DNA of 64,000 bases. It comes from Planococcus citri. Its lineage: Eukaryota > Arthropoda > Insecta > Hemiptera > Pseudococcidae. The notes below the pieces were generated by a model. It had not been told where the DNA came from, searched no databases, and worked only from the letters and a program-made list of their open reading frames with translations. Of the stretch, positions 1-10,788 are shown piece by piece (position 1 is the first letter of the stretch; each line of letters opens with the position of its first letter). Made by a program: the position numbers and the translations under genes. Where the stretch lies: assembly GCF_950023065.1 (NCBI RefSeq), contig NC_088677.1, positions 81,927,469-81,991,468 on the forward strand. Direction: 5' to 3'.

Positions 1-287
1 TTTTTTTTTAATTTAGCAATTAGAAAAATACGCTTATACTTTGAAAAATCCGAAATATAACAAAAAAAAGAAGAATTCCGCGCAATAATGCGCAGTCAAA
101 ATACAAAGTTGGTACCTTAACTAAAACTATACGAAGGAAACTTGACTAAGTACGATTGCATTACCTATAAGTACCTATAATAAATCATGCCAATATTTTT
201 AAATAATGAATTGGTTCGAAAATTATGAAAACTATGTCTTGAAAGGGTTAAAATTAACATAAAATACTTCGAACAGAATACGAATTA

Positions 288-893
288 CAGTAAAAGCTCG
301 TTATAACGCTTTCGGATATAACGCTGATTTCATTATAACGCTGATTTCTTCCGGTCCCTTGACATCCCCATTTAAACCAATGTAAAATTAATCGCAATAT
401 AATGCTCATGAGTGATTATAAATCGCGTTTTAACGCTCTAAAATTCAGGAAAAATCACATTTTTTTCATAATTTTAACAACAAAAACCCAATTTTTTGCA
501 AAAAAAGCTTACTCATGTGTAAAAAATTATCACTTTCTGAAAATTTTGGCCAAAACAACAGGTTTTTTTGGAATTTTTGTAGTTTTGATTTTTAAAAAAG
601 CAAAAAGAAACTTTTATTGCAAAATGTTGCCAAAAAATCATTCACATTATTACAGCAGACCTCAAAATCAAATTAAAATTTCAGATTTTTTTATTTCCAA
701 CTGGAACAGTTGTTAAAATTCAAAATAAAGTTCACATTTCCACTTCCTTTATAACGCTTTTTTCGCTTTAAAACAAAAATTCGCGGTATAACGCTAATCA
801 GTGTTAAAATGAGACTTTCGGTTATAACGCGCTTCGGCTTATAACGCTCTTTTTCTCCGGTCCCTTGAAGAGCGTTATAACGAGCTTTTACTG
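288..893. mobile_element. pogo/Tigger-like MITE with TA target duplication
   Basis: Terminal inverted repeats of 23 bp begin CAGTAAAAGCTCG at 288 and end in the exact reverse complement at 893. Both sides are flanked by TA (286-287, 894-895). CAGT... ends with TA duplication are typical of pogo/Tigger elements (family knowledge). Inside, the word TATAACGCT, part of the terminus, recurs many times near both ends, and TCCGGTCCCTTGA occurs in direct orientation at both ends. The 104-codon open frame inside is low-complexity and resembles no transposase, so the element is called non-autonomous. Confidence 0.8.
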
Positions 894-895
894 TA

Positions 896-1100
896 ACACA
901 TTTTGGACACCTATAAAATACATAGGTAGGTACTTGAACTGCCCAGACAACTACGTCATATGAACTTTCGGACGACTCTTTGTGGGGGAACAGGTAAAAT
1001 TATCGGTTAAAAAATTTCAAAAAAATAAAGGGCCAACATATTTGAAAAATAAAACAGAACTAACCGATAAAGTTCAAAGATAGTTATAATTATACGATGA
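896..1100. other. intervening sequence, nothing recognised
   Basis: AT-rich DNA between the MITE and the first MDNE-family fragment. No open frame or repeat was recognised. Confidence 0.5.
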
Positions 1101-1551
1101 TAAGAAAAAGATCGATGTTCGGTGTTTTGATATAATGATCAATCATAGAGGCCATTTGAATCGCTATATCTTCTTTCTCCAGGACTGGGACTGGGACTGG
1201 GACGACATTTGGCTGCAATGTAATTCAGAATAAAAAAACAATCAAAAATTAAAAGTATAAATGTAAGAATTTCTAACTGGTTAGTAAGAACCCATAATTA
1301 ATTGTTAATCTTAGACACGAACCAATCCGTAAACTTGATATTTTGACGTTCCTCATTACATCATGATCGATAAATTTATATTACACAACGCATGAAGAAA
1401 AAAAGTAAACCCTTATTTCAATGGCAAATTTCACGAGGAACAATAATTTTCTACACAAATTAGTCGAAAACTTTCTACTTCTTCTGACAAAATTTGAATC
1501 AATCCGACGCTGGCCTGCCACCCAAATCTTCAGGTTTTGTGGTGTTGACGC
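1100..1551 (-). pseudogene. MDNE-family copy: end of exon 1, intron, exon 2
   Basis: On the minus strand, 1,551-1,502 reads VNTTKPEDLGGRPASD and then hits TGA, matching the end of the family's first exon (compare 19.6 kb). After about 290 bp that align with the intron of the 19.6-kb copy, an acceptor ending TTGCAG precedes exon 2 at 1,212. Exon 2 holds a GTCCCAGTCCCAGTCC minisatellite encoding Pro/Val or Ser/Gln repeats depending on frame. The TGA and a TAG in the matching phase make this a decayed copy. Function unknown. Confidence 0.5.
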
Positions 1552-1772
1552 ATGACCCGTAAGAATACATACGAGGCAAATATACTTGATGACATTTATT
1601 TCGAGACTAAAATTTTTCTTGGAGAAATTACAATGTTCTAACCTACGATACACACGTAAAATCTATAGAAAAAGGCAAAATCGGTAGGGTAGTGGACTGT
1701 ATGGATCGTTAACCAATGAAAAGGATCGAAGAGGGTTAGGTGGGTTGGCTATTGGTTATTTTTACGTAAGTA

Positions 1773-1955
1773 TTATTTTAAGGAAACGTATCTATTAAGT
1801 GACAACTTATCACGTGGGGATTTTTGAAGGCGCCGCTCCGTCCTTCTCCGGCTTAGATATTGCTCTAAACTTTGTAACAGTGGCTCCGATGAGCAGTACG
1901 TTATAAGAGGAACGGCTACGTTTTTTCGACTACCTTCGGATTCGTTCGGATCCAC
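1773..1955 (-). pseudogene. MDNE-family copy, divergent 60-aa frame
   Basis: An ATG-to-stop frame of 60 codons. Residues 28-40 read EPLLQSLEQYLSR and continue as an arginine-rich stretch, matching the family core (S/T)LEYYLSRRRTAPSKIP. The N-terminus differs from the usual MDNE start and the part after the core is not conserved, so the copy is probably rearranged at both sides. It lies upstream, in minus-strand sense, of the decayed copy at 1.1-1.55 kb. I do not recognise the protein. The match to other copies is visible directly; that it is coding is inference. Confidence 0.5.
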
Positions 1956-2011
1956 TTCGTTCGACTCATCCTGTAATAAATATTCACGTGTTGGGTATTA
2001 TTACGATCATT

Positions 2012-2364
2012 CTATAGACACTGGACCTGCGTATAAGACAACCAACTGGCAGCCATCTTGGCAAAGTATCCTGTGTAACGCCAATTTATCCCGCTGGGTG
2101 CTCTTTGCAGCGCTGTACTCAATTTTGCAGGGAAAAGGGAAAAGGGAGGGTTGTGTAGTCGGCGAGGAACTCTTGGCTGCGCGCGCAGTCAGGAGTTCCT
2201 CGCAGACTACACAACCCTCCCTTTTCCCTTTTCCCTGCAAAATTGAGTACAGCGCTGCAAAGAGCACCCAGCGGGATAAATTGGCGTTACACAAGTTTTC
2301 TTTACCATTTCCGTTCCCCTCGGCCTGCAGTTGGTTGTCTTATACGCAGGTCCAGTGTCTATAG
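2012..2364. mobile_element. near-perfect hairpin (fold-back) MITE
   Basis: The two halves are reverse complements over most of the length. Outer arms begin CTATAGACACTGG and end with its complement; the inner arms meet near 2,185-2,195 around GGCTGCGCGCGCAG. The flanks repeat ATCATT (2,006-2,011 and 2,365-2,370), a likely 6-bp target duplication. Arms differ only in a subinterval next to the outer ends (about 2,050-2,075 against 2,295-2,330). Open frames on both strands are mirror images of the hairpin and not genes. Superfamily unknown. Confidence 0.75.
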
Positions 2365-2369
2365 ATCAT

Positions 2370-2800
2370 TCATACGTTCTCCTGTTTTCTGTTAGTTGCG
2401 TTTTTAGTTTAAACTTGAAAAAAAATGCTAAAATTGCTACATTTCTTTAAAATTGTTCGATTGAGTTACATCCGTTGAATAGAAGTGAACATATTATTAC
2501 GTAGTTACGTACATACGCTAAGTTTGTTATCACTAGAGAAATCACAGTAACTTGCTTGAATACTAGAGAATTCTAATGTTTCTTTGGCCAAAGAAATGTG
2601 ATGTATATTTTCCAAATGATCATGATAAATAGAATTAGTTTTGAAATTCGAATTACATGATGTGAATGAACAAAAATTCGACTGGTTCGATTCTTCTCAA
2701 CTTTAACATTTTCCTTTTTAAGCACCAAATGTTTTCTTAATATGACGTTTGAGGCCTTGTTTAAATTTGAAAACATTATCGCAATGGCCACAAGTAAAAC
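2370..2800. other. intervening sequence, nothing recognised
   Basis: AT-rich, without convincing coding potential. The minus-strand frame at 2,573-2,854 is lysine/isoleucine-rich and runs into the ATCGATT repeat, so it was not called. Confidence 0.5.
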
Positions 2801-3235
2801 TTGAATATCGATTTTCGATTTTTTGAAAAAATCGATTCTAAAAAAATCGGCCAAAAAATAATCGATTCTGCATAATCGATTTTTTCCGATTTTCGATTTT
2901 TTTCGTATTTTTTTGATGATTTCTTGAATGATTGTGCTTTGAAATTTCTAGACTTTTCAACAGTGAATTTACATTAGTGAAAAAACTGCAAATTCCAGTG
3001 TAAATTTCTTCGATTTTTCAATTTTTTTCAGAGTTTTTGCCTTTTTTCAGTTTTTTTATATTATTTTCAACTAATTCTCTCGTATTTTTAAAAAAAATCG
3101 AAATAATCGATTCTTGCAAAAATAAAATCGGAATCGAAAAAATCGGCGGATCAAAAAATCGGCAAAAAATTGATTATTTGGGACCAATTTTATCGATTTT
3201 CGATTAAATCAATTTTTAATCGACACCAATACTTT
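2800..3235. repeat. AATCGATTTT-rich inverted repeat tract
   Basis: Dense repetition of ATCGATTTT/AAAATCGAT in both orientations around a T-rich centre. The right end, reading TTGGTGTCGATTAAAAA on the minus strand, abuts and truncates the MDNE exon that ends at 3,233. This suggests it is a mobile element end. A left terminus and target duplication were not found. Confidence 0.5.
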
Positions 3236-3275
3236 GTAACACCCCTTCTGGGTTACCAACGCCTTCATTGTCCAT
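3233..3275 (-). pseudogene. MDNE-family first exon, truncated
   Basis: Starting at the ATG at 3,275 the minus strand reads MDNEGVGNPEGVLQS and is then replaced by the ATCGATT repeat. This supplies the canonical N-terminus. Upstream (3,276-3,440) lies a block found in the same relative place before the copies at 15.05 and 27.56 kb. It holds a short conserved frame reading NIKSLLVPRPT and the string GATGAAAAACATCAGTTCTTC (split here into its conserved halves), and is probably a leader or promoter. Confidence 0.5.
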
Positions 3276-3339
3276 AATTTTGTAAAAATATCCCTAACCC
3301 TAACAATCTAACTCACATTAGATTTCGTTTTCGTATGTA

Positions 3340-3440
3340 AAGAAGAACTGATGTTTTTCATCGGATTACATTACGGGTTGACCTTCATTTTTTCTGGGTG
3401 TAGGTCTAGGTACCAGTAGAGATTTAATGTTTTTGATAGT
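3340..3440 (-). promoter_or_regulatory. conserved leader block upstream of an MDNE exon
   Basis: The same block recurs at about 15,150-15,250, 25,375-25,455 and 27,635-27,690. In three of the four places it lies 60-165 bp upstream of an ATG that begins MDNE on the minus strand. It carries GATGAAAAACATCAG and a short reading frame IKSLLVPRPT. A promoter, 5' leader or upstream exon are all possible; the call rests on position only. Confidence 0.35.
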
Positions 3441-3468
3441 AATTTAACCCGCTACCGCGACATGTTAC

Positions 3469-3608
3469 CTTGTTTTGGTTTCTAGGGTTGGAATCGGACG
3501 ATTTACCACCTAGATCACTTGGCGTAGTAGGAATTTTTGTGGGATTTGTCTGTATTCGACTTAGGTAATGTTCTAAAGTTTGTATCTCCCTGTCAGCGTT
3601 GCCGTTAC
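3469..3608 (-). CDS. MDNE-family internal exon, open
   Basis: Bounded by an acceptor (ATTTCAG before 3,608) and a donor (CAAG then GTAACA after 3,469). Frame starting at the third base reads NGNADREIQTLEHYLSRIQT, then NPTKIPTTPSDLGG and an Asn/Ser-rich tail, with no stop. Against the 19.6- and 27.5-kb copies it differs by many third-base changes (for example CTT/TTA/CTA for Leu) while keeping LE-YLSR and KIPTTPxDLGG, as expected for selection on protein. Paralogue with the same acceptor at 22,249. Function unknown; about 140 bp, one exon of an unidentified gene. Confidence 0.55.
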
Positions 3609-3681
3609 CTGAAATTGTTATGATTTTTCATGTAATGTATGTAGTTTATATTAAAAGTGTTTTTATCAGCATTATAGACTA

Positions 3682-4287
3682 AGGTGCACTGGGGGAAGTT
3701 GGAATTTGGGGTAAGTTAGAAAACTTGCTCTAGCGCCTAGAGGTTTACATCTGGCGAAGTGCCACTAAAGGTGACTTGAGGGTACTACCCCTACTTCATC
3801 ACGGCATAAAAATTTTCGCGATTCAGTTTCATTTTAGATGTCTTTGGTTCAATTGTATTTTGTTGCTGTTTTGAACTTATTTTGAATTTGGTCTAAAATA
3901 CAGACTTTCTATTTCTTAGTTTTTCGCATATAGCGGACGAACCGTGCGTCCTAGTGAAAATCTGATGAGAGTGATCTCAAAGAGAATTAAATTCTCTACA
4001 ATTTTGTATCTGTGCAGTTTTTCTAGGACGCTCGGTTTGTGATCTACGCCTCTGCAAAGTTTAGCCTGTTCTGACTTCCCCCAATTGGGGTAAGTCAGGA
4101 CAGTTTATATTTTATTCCACTGAGCGAAAGCTACTGTGTCAATCGCGCTCAAATTTTTACCGTAGGTTAAGAACCCTTATGGGAACCTACATAATAAATT
4201 TGATCCATATTGGTTCATTAGAAGGGGAGTAACAGCTGGTCAAAGTTGAAATTGCGAAAAATTATTCTGACTTGCCCCGGTGCACCT
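3682..4287. mobile_element. 606-bp TIR element, TA target duplication
   Basis: Imperfect terminal repeats AGGTGCACTGGGG... at 3,682 and ...CCCCGGTGCACCT at 4,287, flanked by TA (3,680-3,681 and 4,288-4,289). Subterminal strings GGGGTAAGTTAG and CTGACTTCCCCCAATTGGGG repeat the terminal theme. The paralogous segment at 22.25-22.33 kb runs straight from AGCATAGACT into TTCTAACCCTC, without this element, and so shows the empty site. No transposase frame; Tc1/mariner/pogo class by TA duplication. Confidence 0.8.
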
Positions 4288-4290
4288 TAT

Positions 4291-5638
4291 ATTCTAACCC
4301 TCAAAAAAGTGATTCTGTAAATCAAATCGGGAATGTGAAATGTTTTGGGTGGAAAATAGGCTTACGGACGAGCTCTTGCTAAAAATGCAATTTCCCCAGG
4401 TCTGGACCCGCTTATTTTCAAGATTGGACCCTAAATGGGGCAAATTTTGGGTCCGTAAATCATTCGAGGAATGTGTGGGGAAGTTGCATTTTTGGGTAGT
4501 GTTGGTATCGTAGATAAGAAATGTGCAATTTCCCCAACCCCCCAGGCGCTTATTTTGGGCTCACCCCTCTTTCAAAATTCCGACTTTCCAATAAAAATTC
4601 ATTAAAATACCAGAAATTTACACTTTTGGATGAAATTTTGTATACTAACACTAATGAAGGCATGAAGAAATCATATCCTGCGAGTTTTGGTTTTTCCAAG
4701 CCCCAATTGGGGCTGCAGGAGCACCCCGCCCCTATTTTAAAGTTGGGGTAAAATGTCGATATTGGTGTCGTTTCTGTATGCAACGATCATGCCGATGACG
4801 AATATGAAGTCAGATTTGAGACTGCACCTCTCAGTACCCAGAGTGAGTGGATAATACTTGTGAAAATGTAATCGGGTCATTCCACATCAATTCGACCAAG
4901 AAGTGGTAAGAGCGGTCGGCGATTTTTTTGAAATTTTTTCTGTGGAAATACCTTTTGAAAGGATGACCATGGCGCGAATTGCAGCCCTCTAGCCCTTTTT
5001 CAAAGGCTGCTAGGGGGTGTCAAAAATTTCAGTGAACTTGAAGTATCATCCATTCCAGCAGTGGATTACTAGATACCACACCAGGGTACTGAGAGGTGCA
5101 GTCTCAAATCTGACTTCATATGCGTCATCGACATGATCGTTGCATACGGAAACGACACCAATATCGACATTTTACCTCAACTTTAAAATTGGGGCGGGGG
5201 TGCTCCTGCAGCCCCAATTGGGGCTTGGAAAAACCAAAACTCGCCGGATATGATTTCTTCATGCCTTCATTAGAGTTAGTATACAAAATTTCATCCAAAA
5301 GTGTAAATTTCTCGTATTTTAATGAATTTTTATTGGAAAGTCGAAATTTTGAAAGGGGGGGGGGGTGAGCCCAAAATAAGCGCCTGGGGGGTTGGGGAAA
5401 TTGCACATTTCTTATCTACGATACCAACACTACCTAAAAATGCAATTTTCTCACACATTCCTCGAATGATTTACGGACTCAAAATTGGCCCCATTTGGGC
5501 CCCAATCTCGAAAATAAGCAGGTCCAGCACTGGGGAAATTGCATTTTCAGCAAGAGCGCATCCGTAAGCCCATTTTCCACCCAAAACATTTCACATTCCC
5601 GATTTGATTTACAGAATCGCTTTTTTGAGGGTTAGAAT
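4291..5638. mobile_element. fold-back element, copy 1 (550-bp arms)
   Basis: Left arm 4,291-4,839 and right arm 5,084-5,638 are inverted copies with few mismatches; the 244-bp loop between them is not inverted. The outer end reads ATTCTAACCCTCAAAAAAG on the left and its complement on the right. Each arm contains C/G-runs, GCCCCAATTGGGGC and a module with GTCGTTT...CGATGACGAATATGAAG at the inner end. Long open frames at 4,521-4,783 and 5,120-5,406 are the same sequence read from either arm and are not genes. Copy 2 at 22.3-23.6 kb has the same arms and another loop. Confidence 0.8.
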
Positions 5639-5726
5639 GTACTTGTAGTCTAATACCTAAAACTTCTTAAAACGTTGTGAAATGAACATGAAACTTGTCA
5701 AAAAATGCAATTAACAGTTGAATAAA

Positions 5727-7585
5727 ATTGAAGAGCTCTATTCCAAAGTGGGTTAAGTCAAATTTTTTCATTTTTCATAAAACGCATTTGAAATTTTTGA
5801 TGTAGAATTTGTTCTGTTCCTGAAGTGGCACCAATTGTAGAAGGTTGATACATTCTTCCTCTCTTTGGACAAAAAAAATCGATCGTAGAAAAAGTTATTT
5901 TTTCGACCATTTTGCACCACTGAAGTTGAAAAATCAATGACTTAACCCACTTTGGAAATAAGAATCGCCGTAAGAATGGAATCTGCCGTTTTGAACCGTA
6001 CAAACTGCACATTTCGTGTTTTTTTCTTCTGAAATTGGTTAAGTCTTCCTTTCACAACTTTGGACTGTCCAATATGAAGTTGAAACATCAATGACTTAAC
6101 CCACTTTGGAAATAAGAATCGCCGTAAGAATGAAATCCGCCGTTTTGAACCCTACAAACTGCACATTTCGTGTTTTTTTCTTCTGAAATTGGTCAAGTCT
6201 TCCTTTCACAACTTTGGACTGTCAAATATGAAGTTGAAACATCAATGACTTAACCCACTTTGGAAATAAGAATCGCCGCACAGTGGGCCACAGACCCCCA
6301 AAAACGGCGATAATTCGGTTTCAACCCTCATTGATGTGATACGTCGAATAATACATTTTCGAGGTCGTAGAATTCGAATCTGCACTTATTTTTTTTGTAG
6401 GGGTGGGGGGTGAGGCGTGGGGAGCGGGAAAATTTGAAATGTTGCTTATATTATCGTGTAATATATCGATTAATATGTTTTCGAGGTCGTAGAGTTCGAA
6501 TATGGAGTTATTTTTTTGGTAGGGGTGAGGGGTGAGGCGCGGGGAGGAAGGAATTTCAAATTTTGCTTATATTATTGTGTAATATGTCGATTGATATGTT
6601 TTCGAAGTCGTAGAACTTGAATCTGCACTTATTTTGTTTGTAGGGGTGAGGGGTGAGGCGTGGGGGAGTGAAAAATTCCAAATTTACTTTTTGATGTTTT
6701 CTTATACCACTGATTTTTAAAGTTTGCAGTTTTTTACACAAAATCAGAACACATTTTGGAACAAAACTCATATAATCGCGCAATATCGTGTGTTCTCTTC
6801 TGCATAGTGATGTGTATTTAGAAGTAGTGTATATTATGTTTTAGCGATTTTTTGCCCGAAATTGCCCCATTGCTTTGCAGGTTCCTTTTTCTAATAAAAA
6901 TACATCAATTTTCTTCAGAATTGCGGATATACCTATCGCAATTTTAAGATCGAAACATGATATACTCGATTCAATTTTAATTGAAATACATTATTTGAGT
7001 TATAAAATGATTTTTTCAAATCAACAATGAAAAAAACCTCAAAAACATGACAAACGGCATATTAAACGACACAATGAGCAAAATTCACCTCTCCACGCCT
7101 CACTTTTAATCCCTACCAGAAAAATAACTCCATATTCGAACGCTACGACCTCGAAAACATATTAATCGATATATTACACAATAATATAAGCAAAATTTGA
7201 AATTTTCTTACTCCCCACGCCTCACCCCCTACCCCTACAAAAAAAGTAAGTGCAGATTCGAATTCTACGACCTCGAAAACATATCAATCGACATATTACA
7301 CAATAATATAAGCAAAATTTGAAATTCCTTCCTCCCCGCGCCTCACCCCCCACCCCTACCAAAAAAATAACTCCATATTCGAACTCTACGACCTCGAAAA
7401 CATATTAATCGATATATTACACGATAATACAAGCAACATTTCAAATTTTCCCGCTCCCCACGCCTCACCCCCCACCCCTACAAAAAAAATAAGTGCAGAT
7501 TCGAATTCTACGACCTTGGATGGCGGTGCTAACTCAATTTTTTTTAAATTTGACTTAACCCACTTTGGAATAGAGCTCTTCAATT
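5727..7585. mobile_element. TIR element carrying head-to-head satellite units
   Basis: Terminal inverted repeats of about 42 bp containing GAAGAGCTCTATTCC then AAAGTGGGTTAAGTC lie at 5,727-5,768 and 7,543-7,585. Inside, 5,930-6,290 holds two direct copies of a 185-bp unit ending in the terminal word GACTTAACCCACTTTGGAA. The rest is an inverted array: three units of about 140 bp at 6,310-6,680 and three in the other orientation at 7,085-7,520. No target duplication was resolved, and open frames here are repeat-derived. Confidence 0.65.
6310..7520. repeat. inverted array of 140-bp units (GAATTCGAATCTG type)
   Basis: Each unit has TTTTCGAGGTCGTAGA, then alternately ATTCGAATCTGCACTT or GTTCGAATATGGAGTT, then a G-rich run (GGGGTGAGGGGTGAGGCG) and TTGCTTATATTATTGTGTAATAT. 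The alternation gives a two-unit higher order. Orientation flips across a 400-bp spacer at 6,690-7,080. Nested in the 5.7-7.6-kb element. Confidence 0.75.
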
Positions 7586-7850
7586 AAATAAAGATTTAAA
7601 AAAATTAGAAATGAAAATGAAAAAGTAAAGTCATCCAGCTGTATTTATTAAGATAGTGGAAAAAAATACTCAAAAATTGTTACCAAGTGAATACATTTAT
7701 GTACCTACAAAATTATGCTTTTATATGGAATACTAGAATGCGTGGACCAATAAGTTATTTCATTTCATATATTGTGTTTATTGCACTCTTTTAAATTGTT
7801 ATCATTCACTTTATACCACATATTATTCAAGTTATGTTTTAAATAGCAGT
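7586..7850. other. intervening sequence, nothing recognised
   Basis: Short AT-rich stretch upstream of the recognisable part of the LINE. It may include decayed LINE endonuclease sequence, but no motif could be read. Confidence 0.4.
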
Positions 7851-7880
7851 AGTAATGACCACCATATTGATGATGAAAAT

Positions 7881-9650
7881 CATGACTTGGATTCCTTTGT
7901 CCAACTTTTCACTGAATCTATAATTCAAGCAGCTACCTTAAGCATTCCTAAAACATGTAACAAACCATTTAAAAAAGTAGTACCATGGTGGTGTGATGAT
8001 CTAAAAGTTGCCATTCAAGATAGGAAAAAAGCACTCAGAAAAATAATATAAGAATAATTCTACTTTAGAAAACCTGATAAACTTCAAAAAGAAGAGAGCT
8101 ATTGCACGCCAGATCAATCTGTCAAAACAGAGAGAAAGCTGGAATAAATTTATGCTATCTATTACCCAAAATACATCCATTCAAAAAATGTGGCAGAGTA
8201 TTAAAATTTTGAAAGGTTCTTATACTCCTTCTCATATCCCATTCCTTCTACACAATGACACAGTGATCACCTCAGATGAAGATATTGCTAATATTTTTGC
8301 TACATGCTTTGCCAATGTTTCAGCAGATGAATCATATGACTTTAATTTCCAAAACTTTAAAGTAGAAACTGAAAAATCAACTTTAAATTTCAACTCAGAT
8401 AACTTTGAAACCTACAACCTACCTACCTTTTAATATGGATGAACTTGATTATGTTCTGAATCACAACATTAAAAATTCCTCCCCTGGTCCTGACAATATT
8501 TATCCTTTTATGCTAAAATACCTTCCAGAGCAGGCAAAGTTACAGCTTTTAAATCTCTTTAATAGAATCTGGCTTTCAGACTCCTTCCCTAACTCATGGA
8601 AAAATGCTGTAATAATTCCAATCCTAAAACCAAATAAAGAAAATTCGTCCCCTTCTAGTTATAGACCAATTTCTCTTACTTCTGTACCTTGCAAAATTTT
8701 AGAAAAAATGGTGAGTAAACGACTTGTAGGTATGGTTCATTGAATCTACAAACTCTCTCAATAATAGCCAGAGTGGTTTTCGTAAGAAAAGATCCACCAC
8801 TGATCATCTTTTTTCTCTTCAACAAGAGGTTTCCACTGCCTTTGAAAATAAGGAAAGTGTTATTTCAATTTTCTTTGACTTAGAGAAGGCTTATGATAGA
8901 GCATGGAGGTACAAAATTCTTGAAAAAATCCACTCAATTGGAATTCAAGGACATCTTGCTCTCTTCATTGCAAATTTTCTTTCTGATCGTAAATTTCAAG
9001 TTAGAATAAATAATACCTTATCACAAGTATATGAAATTCAAAATGGTGTTCCACAAGGCTCTGTATTGAGTACAACTCTTTTTATTCTCCTTATTGATAG
9101 TATTCATAGCATTATCCCTCCCCCAATGTCACTAAGATTATTTGCAGATGATATGAACATCTCCCTATGTTTCAAAGACTTACAAATAGCACAGCTCTTT
9201 ATCCAAGAAACCCTTGATAAAATTCAAGAATGGGCAGATTCAAATGGTCTCTCATTCTCACAGTCTAAAACCCATTGCATTCTTTTTTCTAGAAAAAACA
9301 AAATTGAACTTCCTTCCCTAACCCTCAAAGGTAAAAAACTTGAATTCAAATCAAATACAAAATTCCTTGGATTGATTTTCGATTGCAAGCTCAAATGGAC
9401 ACCTCACTTTTTATCCATTAAACAGAACTTAATGAAAACCCTAAATCTATTGAAAGTGATTAAAAATCCAAAATATAACCCTTCAAGATCCCTTTTACTC
9501 CAGTTATATAGATCTCTAATTAGAAGCAAAATAGAATATGGCTGTCCAGCCTATATCAGTGCATCAGATAAAAACCTATCAATCCTTAAAGTAATACAAA
9601 ATGCTGCCTTACGCCTATGTATTGGAGCATTATACCATCCTCTCCTATAG
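7881..9650 (+). pseudogene. LINE ORF2 remnant: linker and reverse transcriptase
   Basis: Pieces lie in successive frames. 7,881-8,049 ends the endonuclease/linker region (VPWWCDDLKVAIQDRKKALR). 8,060-8,433 is a linker ending near an FA-x-CFANVS segment. 8,405-8,743 holds RT motifs SSPGPDNIYPFMLK and SYRPISLTSVPCKILEKM. 8,742-9,650 holds QSGFRKKRSTTDHL, FFDLEKAYDRAW, NGVPQGSVLS and the catalytic FADD at 9,141-9,152, then KFLGLIFDCKLKW of the thumb. Frameshifts fall near 8,050, 8,410, 8,740 and 9,620. Catalytic residues are still readable, so decay is moderate. The enzyme would copy its own RNA at a nicked target. Confidence 0.9.
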
Positions 9651-10788
9651 ACAGCATCTACTGTGAAGCTAGTGAACCCCCTCCAAACTTCAGGAATTTC
9701 TATATTACTAATAAATTCATTGTATCAGCAACAACAAATCCAACAAACCCAGTTAGAACTTTAATCAAAAAACAAATTCAAAATATTTCAAACCATTCTG
9801 AAAATCACTCCTGTATTCTCCAAAATTCTTTAGGAAATTACCATGTAAACCTATTAGACCTCACTTCCGAGTACAATAAATTTCCTCCCTGGGAATTAAT
9901 TTTACGAGAATTCAATCTATCCTTATCCCAATACAAAAAAAATAAGTACCCATCTGGTTTCATCAAAGAAAAATATACTGAGATCATAGCAGAATATCAT
10001 GAATTTATTTTATGCTTCACAGATGGTTCTAAAAATGAGTTTGAATATGCAGGCTATGCTTTTTCTATTGATGGTAAAATTACCAACTTCACAGCTCATA
10101 AATATTCTTCAATTTTCAATTTAGAAGTTTCTGCTATACTCCATTGCCTACAAAAGATCTCTACTTCAAAAAGCCCTAACAAAAAATTCCTGATTCAGTC
10201 AGACTCACTCTCTGCTCTTTTATCAATTCAAAACAAATTTTCTGAACATCAACTAGTCCATAAGATCCATCAAATCATCTATAAACTTCAGACTACTGAC
10301 AAAATTATCAAATTTATGTTTGTCCCAAGTCATGTAGGCATTGAAGGAAATCAAGCAGTAGATGAATCAGCTAAATCAGCTGTTACCCCCTCTAAAATTT
10401 TCTCTGTGACCCATGATGATGTTATTAACATTCTAAAAATCATCCAAAACTCCAATTGGCAAAACCTATGGAACTCAAAAACAAATCACAAACTATTTAC
10501 CCACAAAAAATCAATCCTCCCTTGGAAGCACCTTAGTCACCTAAACAGATCAGAAGAAATTATAATCACCCGCCTCCGAATTGGTCATATACCAAATTAA
10601 CCCACAGCCATTTATACACCAAAGCTCCTAAACCCACCTGTCAATTCTGTAATTCTGAAATAATCTCCACTCAACACCTTCTATTCTACTGTCCCTCCCT
10701 CAAAACAAAACGCCAATCCTTAAACATTTCAGACCTCAACCCTACAATTCCTGACAACATCAAACAGATGGAAAACATTCTTAAATAG
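9617..10788 (+). pseudogene. LINE ORF2 remnant: RNase H domain and Cys/His tail
   Basis: The 327-codon frame (9,617-10,600) contains an RNase H domain with all four acidic positions: D in FTDGSK (10,022), E in NLEVSA (10,124), D in IQSDSLSAL (10,202) and D in GNQAVDESAK (10,361). After a frameshift near 10,598 another frame continues to a TAG at 10,786-10,788. It reads LTHSHLYTKAPKPTCQFC and then HLLFYC, the C-x2-C...H-x4-C pattern found after RNase H in I-type elements. It overlaps the preceding RT frame by about 30 bp because of a frameshift. Confidence 0.88.

Noticed and set aside
402..716. 104-codon frame in the first MITE
   Set aside because: Lys/Phe-rich low-complexity translation within a 606-bp non-autonomous element.
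2007..2364. Overlapping 95- and 88-codon frames on opposite strands
   Set aside because: The same hairpin arm read twice; no start context or domain.
4521..5567. Frames of 76-93 codons on both strands
   Set aside because: Mirror images from the inverted arms of the fold-back element.
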